This document shows, one piece after another, positions 56,443 through 64,000 of a stretch of DNA of 64,000 nucleotides. Source of the DNA: Linnemannia schmuckeri (Eukaryota > Mortierellomycota > Mortierellomycetes > Mortierellales > Mortierellaceae). Every line of letters begins with the position of its first letter. The first letter of the stretch is position 1. A program made the translations under genes and the position numbers. The stretch lies in NCBI GenBank assembly GCA_029449235.1, contig JANATG010000019.1:620001-684000 (forward strand), in the 5' to 3' direction. The notes below the pieces were generated by a model that had not been told where the DNA came from, ran no database searches, and saw only the letters and a program-made list of their open reading frames with translations.

Positions 56443-56819
56443 ATAGTTTTTTTTTATTGTTTTTCACTTCTATTCACATTTTTTTTCTTTCTCGCTCGAC
56501 TCTTCACTCTTCCCCTCTTCTCTCCTCATTTCATCATGCACCACCCTCCCATGACAACATCGCTCTTTTACTACCACGACCACTTTCAAAAAATTAGTCA
56601 TTTTTCCTTGCTTTCATCTAGATATACGATAAAAATCGAATGGGGGCAATTTTTCAGAAGCTTTTTTTTTCGTGCTGATACTTTTGCCACCAATTTCTGC
56701 CTTGCACAGTCACGCAGCGGTGTGCGTAAGTCCGTACTTGAAAAGAGAAACGAAGCCCGCTACTTTTTTCTTTTCTTTACTTCTCCATTCATTAATACAG
56801 ACAAGGATAGAAACATACC
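56443..56819. other. Intergenic region between Mic60 and PSMD9
   Basis: Two genes in the same direction, separated by about 375 bp of AT- and CT-rich sequence; nothing else recognised. Confidence 0.4.
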
Positions 56820-58027
56820 ATGGTCAACACACAATCAGAACTGATGCTCAAGGCGCAAGCACTCATGAAGCAGAAGGACGAACTGGAAGCAGAGATCAGG
56901 TCACAGCAGGACGACCTTCAATCGGTACATCAGGCCGGAACGAATCCAGTTCCTCATGCTAAGCATGGCTGCTTTCTATCGCTTATGCTCGCGTCATTCT
57001 TGCTACATATATCGCACTTGGTTATGACAGTACGAAAAACTCACTTAGTCTTCATACTATAACGTTTTTATTTTTCTTATTTTATATATTGACACACCTA
57101 CTGCAGCAAAAAGTCGGAATGAACGATCAATTGGTGGACAGTAGCGGCTTCCCACGTTCAGATATCGATCTTGTCGTCGTCAGAACCGCTCGCTCCAACA
57201 TCATCCGTAAGTTCAGCCCTCGGTTGGATATTCATGGCGTACACACTTTATATTGCGGAGCAAATCTTCACTTCTTATTTCTCGTTACTTCGCACAACGT
57301 GCAGACCGTATTATTAACACTCCTGTTTTCAATACTCGTTTCCGTTGCACGCAGGTCTCAAGAACGACTTGAAGGCAGTGATGCTACAGATCGAGGAAGC
57401 ACTACATGCAGTCCATGCAGAAGCTCTGGAAGAGAAACAAAAACGGGAAGCTGAAAAGAAGAAGGAGCAGGAGCTCGCGGGAACAGTGTCAGTCGAATCA
57501 TCGTCCGCAGGATTAAACGCCGTCACAGACGAAGCAGAATTGGAACGGTCCTTGCCCCCGTTTGCGCGAGTTAATGCAGTGGCCCCCGATTCTCCTGCCA
57601 AAGAAGCGGTATGTTACTCATTTTTGAATAGTCAAAAGCGTTGCTTGAGGGAACACCATGATGTCAGTTTTACTAAAGCGTTCATGCTCGCCACGTTGTC
57701 TTACTTAGGGCCTTGTACAAGGCGACAGGATTGTAGTTTTCGGAACTGTCAACGCCAACACCCCCAGCACACTCCCAGCTCTAAGCGCACACGTCCAAGC
57801 ACGAGAGAACGTAAGTTCCTACTCATAACAACATCGGGGCACATTTTCACGACATTTTTAGATTGAACTGACATTGATACTTTTTTTCACAATGCGCATA
57901 TTCTTAGAAACCCATCGTGGTCAAGGTTCTGCGGAGTGACTCAACGGAACTAGTGTCCTTGGTCCTGGTGCCAAAACAGGGCTGGGGCGGCCGAGGACTC
58001 TTGGGATGTCACATTGTCCCCGCCTAG
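56820..58027 (+). CDS. NAS2: 26S proteasome assembly chaperone PSMD9/Nas2
   Basis: Chaperone that guides assembly of the proteasome base through the C-terminus of an Rpt subunit (Rpt5 in yeast). Five exons (56820-56924, 57107-57206, 57355-57608, 57709-57810, 57908-58027) give 226 residues. The N-terminal helical part (LMLKAQALMKQKDELEAEIR) is followed by the conserved GMNDQLVDSSGFPRSDIDL and VVRTARSNIIRLKNDLKAVM. A variable Lys/Glu and Ser-rich linker comes next. The C-terminal PDZ domain (about 135-215) contains FARVNAVAPDSPAKEAGLVQ, GDRIVVFGTVNANT and WGGRGLLGCHIVPA. All joints are in phase. The gene converges on SLX4, with 114 bp between stop codons. Confidence 0.94.
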
Positions 58028-58141
58028 GGAATTCACTTCCTTTCTTCACCACACTAGCCACATGTACAAAATTTCATAAAAAATCTAGCAAATTCCGCGA
58101 TTCATTTATTGTTCTTATGGTCGAGAGGTGCATTAATGTTT

Positions 58142-61100
58142 CTATGGGTGAGCCCGTTTCTGCTTCTTGGCCCGGGTCTTGCGCCAACTCTGGAGGGTGG
58201 AGTGGGCAGGGACAAAACATATGATACTCTGTCTGTCCAGGAATTGACGGAGCTGTTGACGAGTGCATCGGATTTGGGCCGCGCTGCATTCTTCCCAGAC
58301 TTGTTCTAGGTCCAACGGCTGAAAAAGATTTAGTGGACGTTAGTTCTGCCGTAACTCAACCCTGCAAAAAAAAAAAAAGCAGCATCCAGGCTCATACCTT
58401 GTATGTCAAGTACTGTTTCCGGAAGTGAGGTGCCTTGCTCAAGAAATCAAACAACTGACGCTCCAATGTTGGCGGTGTGATTACGCGTTCGTCTTGATCC
58501 GATGTCTCTTCCATATCTTCGTCACCTTCATCATCCTTAGTAAGCTGAGAAAAGCCGTCCTCCTCATCACTGCCCCCCGACTCTTGGTCCCCGTCAACCC
58601 CACCGGCTGCACCATCAACATCATCTTTGTAATAACTCTCCTTTCGTTTATCTTCCTTAGTCGCACCGATGTCTCCTCCTCTTCCGTGCTTGGTATTGAC
58701 AAACGCCTCGCCTCGATCACTGCCACCGTCACTGTTAAGGCCATATTCGTATCCACGCGAACTGTTGTCAAGCTGCAGGTCGTTGTCGAAATTATGGTAT
58801 TTGTTGTCATAGTCCACGTCATGGTTGGTATCATAGTGATTGTTGTTGTCGAACATGTGGTCGTAAGTTTGGTCATTGTCAGACAGAATGGGGCTCATGT
58901 ATCCAGGGGCAGTGTCATCCACAGACTGGAAGCGTGGTGGTGATGGCGCCCGGTGATCTTGGTCTAGGAGTTGGCTCGATCGAGCAACAAGCTTATCCTG
59001 ATCTTTGTCGCGCCAGCGATCTTGTTGTAATTGGACACCCCGACTGCTCAACTCGCCGTTGCTCGATCCACCAGCCTGCGCAGTCTCGACTTCTCCTTGC
59101 TGACCCACCTTTGGTTTGTTCTCATGCACGTTTTCCCATATCGCCGTCAATTGCTCCGACAGCAACTTCTTGGACGTCGCCTTGAGCCCGAAACCAACAG
59201 CCAGCATACGCAGGGTCGAAACCGACATCAAATCGTATCTCGGCATCGACTCTTGCGCCTTCATGGTCTCCACAGCCCTTGCAGCCGCCGCCGCAAACTC
59301 CTTAGCTCGAGCCCTGGCTGCCTTGTTGGTTGGTGTATGAGGTACAGTCTGTGACAGTGGTTGGGTTTGGCTCTGGTTCTGGGCCTGGGAGCTTGTCTGA
59401 GGTTGCGATTCAATCATTGCCTGCAACGTTCCATTAGCTGCATTCCGAGCCCGTGTCGCCGCCTTCCGGTACGATTCCACTAGATTGGTAATTCCCGGTC
59501 TTCCTGCGGCGGAACGATGCGGAGACACTGCAGACTGAGAAGAAACCGCAGAACGACGAGGAGACGCCAAGATCTGTGTAGAAGACGGCTGTAGTTCCTG
59601 CTCATCGGTTTGAAGAGCGGCAGCGCGCCGAGCCGCAATAATCTGAGACGCCGTTGGCCAATTGCCCAACTCTTCAAGCCCTCCCTCTCCTCCCACAGCA
59701 GATGTCGAAGGGAGCGGTTCAAGTCGAACCGAGATCGAGGCCATTGTCGGCGCTCTACGTGCTGCGGACTCCTGCTGCGATCGCGATGGTGCTGGGAGCG
59801 TTTTTCCGATCTTGTACGATTTGCGAGGTCGCTGAGGCGTCTTTACAGGGTTATCTCCACCCGACTTGTTGGACCGTCGTGACTTTTTCGGCGTTGTCAC
59901 GTTGGCCCATCCACCTGAGGTCTCATTGTCAGACATATCCAAATTAGCGAGTTCGTCAGCCTTGTGATAACCCATCTTGGCAAAGTCCAGGCGCGGAGGT
60001 AACTCTCCCACCAGTAGGTCTGGTGAGGATGCGGAGAAAGCTTGAGTTTTCTTCTTGGGTCGAGGACGTCTGACTGGAGTCTTTGGAGCTTCAGCCTCTG
60101 GTGTTGGGCCCGGCACTAGAGAATCATATGGGGCCATGGTTCTCGCCAGGAGTGGCAGAGATTCAGGTTGCAAAGGCGACCGAGGTGGCGGCGATGGTGA
60201 TGGAGAGTAGGTTATAACACCTGAAGAATAGGCGTAGTCGTCATCCTGGTAGGCGTCATAGCCATCCATGGGAAGATCGTTCACGGTGTCGTCCATAGTA
60301 CAACTCCTGTTCAGATCCTGCGACAAAGCCTCACGTACAGGGCTACCAATGCCCTCTTCCACAGGGCTTTTGGGGAATGTTGTTGAGGAACAATCGAGGG
60401 GCTGAAGTGACATCCGGTCCTCCTGCTCAGGCATCTTGGAGTAGCGTAGTAATGGCGATGAGGGTCCTTGATAAATGTCCTGGCTCAGAATGACCGTGTC
60501 TTCATCAACCACGCCGTCGTCTGCTTCACATGGATCTTCAGCAATAATAGGTGCACAAGATTTGGACGGCGTTAAACGAGTAGCGGCAGCGGGATTTCTT
60601 TCGATAGACTCGAGGATCTAATGATAATACAAAAAATGTCAGTACTGCATATAACACCGTGATTACTGCAATAATTACCGTCAAGTGTGTTACCTTCACA
60701 TAAGCAACCTGTTTGGCCTGCTCTATCGACCGTTGCATCTCATCGAGGTGTCCGACAATTTCCGACTTCAAAGTTTGGACAGAATCTTCCTCCGCTCCTT
60801 TACGCTGTCGGATGAACGACATCCTGCGAGACCTGGAGATTGACCAAAGTGGAGACGTGAACTAAACGTAGAACAGCGGCAAAGATTGCAAAAGAGATCA
60901 GTTTCTTGTCACCAGATGCCAGTCCATTTATATATTTATTGAGTTTTTAATGTCAGGTCTATGTTACCTTACTGCTCCCTTGTTCAGGTGAAGCTGGTTC
61001 TGCTGAATTGGACCCCTCCTTCATGTCTTGGTCCTGCAGAAGGTAGCGCCTCATGAATCGTGTCACATACTTCTCCTTGTCGAACGCCAGTCCCGAACCA

Positions 61101-63445
61101 GCCTGAACTAATGCCACGCTTGCCTCCCTCACGCCTCGCATAGTTGCATCCTCTAGGCTATCGCCACTGCGTGTATCCTTGAGATGCGACAAATCCCAAA
61201 GTGATTTCGTGGGCAAAGTCGCACTTGGTTCCGAGACCTGTGACAGATCGATCTCAACATCAGCGTCCCCAACATTTCCTGCAAAGCGAGAAGGTCCCCA
61301 GGGTGGAGTCTTAATCAAAACGCCAGTGTTGCCCCCATTGCCGCCTGAAGCTCCTACAATAGTAGAATTGTCGATCTCAGGGAACAACAGGGAGTGGACG
61401 TTATTCTGGATCAAGTGCTGCACCTCGGCGAAAGGTAGGACGGTGGTCTCATTCCTGTCCCGATCAGTCTGTTTCCGCCGCTTCACCGTCTTCTTGGCAA
61501 TAGTCGGAGCCATCGTCCAGGTTGTTGATGGGCCTGGAGTGCCTGACGATGATCCAGAGTTTGATCCTACTAGGGCTCCGGAGTCGGTATCACACATTGA
61601 CATGGAAATGGCCAGCGCCATTTGGAGACCATCGTCTTGTTGGTCCTGATGCATCCGTTGGAGTTTGGTGAGCTTAGGCTGGGCGGCGGTTGGAGCGTGC
61701 ACCGTAGTAATGATGGCATCCGAAGCAAAGTCCGTGTCCGTATTGTCGGCCAGCGACACCACCTGCTTCTTGACCATGTTGTTGACCTTGGGTTTCCGAC
61801 GGATCTTAGACAGCGATTCCTCAGAGTTGGTTTCGTCGGACGACCGATCCTCCTCGTCTGATCTGAGCTCTCTTCCGACATCCTGACTTGCCGACTCCAT
61901 CGGTGTGCCCAGCATAAGTGACCGCTCGTAACGCTCCTTCAACAGTCGAACCTGGTAAAGCACGCTCTGGATAGTCCGCTTGTTAATCTTGGCACACCGC
62001 TTGATATGCTCTACCTTTTGTCGAGCCTTCCGTGTAGGGATGGCTGTACTGGCTTTGGCCTTGCCCTTCAAGGGCCAGTCCAGCTTGCAGATCGGGCACT
62101 TCTTGACCTTAGCCAAATAGTCAACTTGTGCTCCTGCAAACTCGACTTGATTCAATGGTATCCTAGGAAGGCCAGTCGTTTGGTCCAGGGACTGTGCTGC
62201 GTCCTGTTTCTGCTGTTGCTGCTCGTCGATACAATTGTTGATATGATACTCAACGCGTGCTGAATCAAGATGGGTTAAAAGTTTCCCGCAAACGACGCAC
62301 TCAATAATATCGTCTCTTCCAAGTGTGCTCGGAAGGAGGTCATCCGACTGCATCGTACTGGTGATGCTGACATCAGAGCTGAATGTTGTTGTATGGATAT
62401 AGATGTCGTCGTCGCCATCGTGGTTACCATCGTCAGCAACAACAACGAGCGGTTCTGGTGACGTTGGCGCGGTTGCAGTTGACGCAGATTCAGCAGAGGG
62501 GATGGATGAGGTTGTTGTTGCTGCTACGAGGTCCGAAAGGAGTGGATTTTCGGTTCTTGGCGAGAGTGACCACCGGACTTCAGAATACTGAGTGCAATCC
62601 AATCTAGTGTCGAGTTCGTCGAGTACAGGCGAGGGTGAGCGAGGCTCTGGATCCTTGTCAACTGGCAAACTGTCGTTGAGCTGGTCGGATTCCTGGCAAT
62701 GGTCAACACTGCCCTGAGAGCTGGCGATGGATTCCTGGGTGTTCTGGGCTTTAGTGCTGGGTATCGCGGTAGGAGACGTCCATTTACGATTCTGCCAAGA
62801 ACCGGTCTTAGAGAGTGGTTGAGTTGAGAAAACGCCACCAATTTGGGTCGAACTGAGGGCAATTTCAGGGAAGTCGGACGACGAGGCTACAGGACAATCC
62901 ATGTCCACGTCTGAGTCTCCCTCTGATTCCGAATCGAGTACAATCATCACCGTCTCCTTGCCGGCGGCCTCTCTGGGCTTCGGAGAGTTGGAAAGGGGTC
63001 TGGGGGTCGTGGCAGCTATTGTCGAATGAGTCGTGGTGGACTGAGAGACACCTTCAATATTTGGAGGAGAGGTGCCCTGGCTGCTTGGTTTCGATTTCGG
63101 CGCTGGTTTCTTGAGTGAGAGAGGAAGTCCAATGCGCGGTTTTGGAGTGGATGGAGCAGCCGTAATTGGGGTCTGGAACGATATTGGTCTATTCAATTTC
63201 TGGGAGAGATCTGATTGAGGCCTCATAAGGGTGTGAGCAGACTGTGATTGATCCTGCTTTTGTTGTTGCTTTTGTTGAGATTGTTGTGATTGCTGTTGTC
63301 GTGGACGCTGTCGTTGTTGCTGCGAAGACGAGACAGGGGCGGGTCGTTTTGGCGGAGGGGTTGGGCTCCTGAGCCTGATGCTGTGGGGCGTCAACGAGTC
63401 AAAGTCATCGTCGTCGTCATCACCGCCAAGCATCCCCAGGGGCAT
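58142..63445 (-). CDS. SLX4: Structure-specific endonuclease scaffold SLX4
   Basis: Non-catalytic partner of the SLX1 nuclease in Holliday-junction and replication-fork repair. Four minus-strand exons (63445-60968, 60861-60694, 60617-58398, 58318-58142) give about 1,680 residues. Near residues 383-410 is a CVVCGKLL...YHINNC finger and near 446-475 a CPICKLDW...HIKRCAK finger, both C2HC like SLX4 UBZ fingers. A basic KATSKKLLSEQLTAIW segment in PRYDLMSVSTLRMLAVGFGL context (about 1340-1385) is SAP-like. The C-terminal SLX1-binding domain spans the last junction (FDFLSKAPHFRKQYLTYK, then PLDLEQVWEECSAAQIRCTR and DRQSIICFVPAHSTLQSW). Exon 2 must begin at 60861 (FTSPLWSISRSRRMSFIRQR) to keep frame. 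Without this join the locus looks like two genes. Confidence 0.88.
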
Positions 63446-63545
63446 TGGTGCTGTTTTTTGGAAGTTTGAAAGAGGGAAGGTAAAACGGAAAGAAAAGGTG
63501 AAAAGACAGGGGCGACTTGAATTGACAATTTTCACCGGAGATTTA
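63446..63545. other. Short spacer upstream of SLX4
   Basis: Only about 100 bp separate the SLX4 ATG from the stop codon of the next minus-strand gene, so the SLX4 promoter must be very compact or overlap that gene's 3' end. Confidence 0.5.
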
Positions 63546-64000
63546 TTATTTTCTAAAAAATGTCACAGCGATCATTTGAAGGAGACTGCCAACCATCACT
63601 CCACCCAAAAGGACCGTCGTACTGATCACTATCCCCTTCACCGCCTTGGACCCCTTGGGAAACGTCGTCGTCGCAAGGCCAGAGGATGCCGCCGTCAGCA
63701 CTGATCCATTATCCAGCAGACACTCTGAGAGACTCTCCTGCAGCGACTGTGTTGACTTGTGGCTCTGAATGATCGAAAAGACCAACGCAGCAAAGGCCTT
63801 GAGTGTATGGTGACCATCCAAATGCCGCGCCGGAACAATGTTCAGTATAGATAGAGCCAGCGAGAACGACATTGTATACTGAATAGTGTGGAGGGCAGCC
63901 TCTGGGAACCAAAGAGAAAGAAATGACCACCTGGCAGACATGCTCGTCACCTCAACAGTCTCCCAGATATCCTTTGGATCACCCTGATACAGCACTACTT
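63546..64000 (-). CDS. Site-2 protease (S2P/MBTPS2-like), C-terminal part
   Basis: Intramembrane zinc metalloprotease that releases membrane-bound transcription factors such as SREBP. Only the C-terminal 150 residues are in the window; the frame runs open to the edge at 64000. Visible features are FLSLWFPEAALHTIQYTMSF, then SLALSILNIVPARHLDGHHT, where the LDG Asp corresponds to the third zinc ligand of the S2P family (human LNVVPCYALDGQ). A last transmembrane segment near the C-terminus reads GIVISTTVLLGGVMVGSLLQ. The HExxH motif would lie outside the window. It is tandem with SLX4 on the minus strand. Confidence 0.82.
   Translation of the reverse strand, partial: VVLYQGDPKDIWETVEVTSMSARWSFLSLWFPEAALHTIQYTMSFSLALSILNIVPARHLDGHHTLKAFAALVFSIIQSHKSTQSLQESLSECLLDNGSVLTAASSGLATTTFPKGSKAVKGIVISTTVLLGGVMVGSLLQMIAVTFFRK

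Overview
The window is nuclear DNA of a filamentous, early-diverging fungus. Genes are protein-coding and intron-rich, with short GT-AG introns of about 50-130 bp. CT-rich leaders and long A/T homopolymers are common. The secreted-protein families and overall style fit Mortierellomycota (a Mortierella-type genome), but that placement is inference. No rRNA, convincing tRNA, CRISPR array or bacterial-style operon was seen. Gene models were built by joining exons by eye; reading-frame continuity was checked at the splice sites given.

Layout. 1.5-12.4 kb is a housekeeping block: acyl-CoA oxidase (+), a small membrane protein (-), an enhancer-of-rudimentary (ERH) homologue split into tiny exons (-), a charged nucleolar-like protein (+) and an insulin-degrading-enzyme type M16 peptidase ending in SKL (+). 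12.6-18.4 kb is an accessory cluster on the minus strand: four intact small secreted cysteine-rich proteins and two dead copies, expanded by a visible tandem duplication. 18.4-26.5 kb carries TAF6 (-) with two apparent GC-AG introns, a divergent unknown gene (+) and a CLC chloride channel/transporter (+). 26.5-33.1 kb is gene-poor, with homopolymers and possible gene remnants. 33.1-40.5 kb has an unknown protein (+) and an FHA-RING ubiquitin ligase of the Dma/Chfr type (+) with an unusually long intron.

41.3-49.6 kb is a second accessory cluster: two intact secreted proteins with a degenerate Hsp70 nucleotide-binding fold and no substrate-binding domain, two pseudogenes of the same family, and a MITE-like inverted-repeat element. 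50.1-64 kb returns to housekeeping genes: a SUMO-targeted-ligase-like RING protein (+), an unrecognised short gene (-), MICOS subunit Mic60 (+), proteasome chaperone PSMD9/Nas2 (+), the nuclease scaffold SLX4 (-) and the C-terminus of a site-2 protease (-, cut by the window edge).

The genes are individually transcribed and mostly functionally unrelated. The two lineage-specific secreted families (12.6-18.4 and 41.3-49.6 kb), both showing duplication and decay side by side, are the parts most likely to hold undescribed biology.
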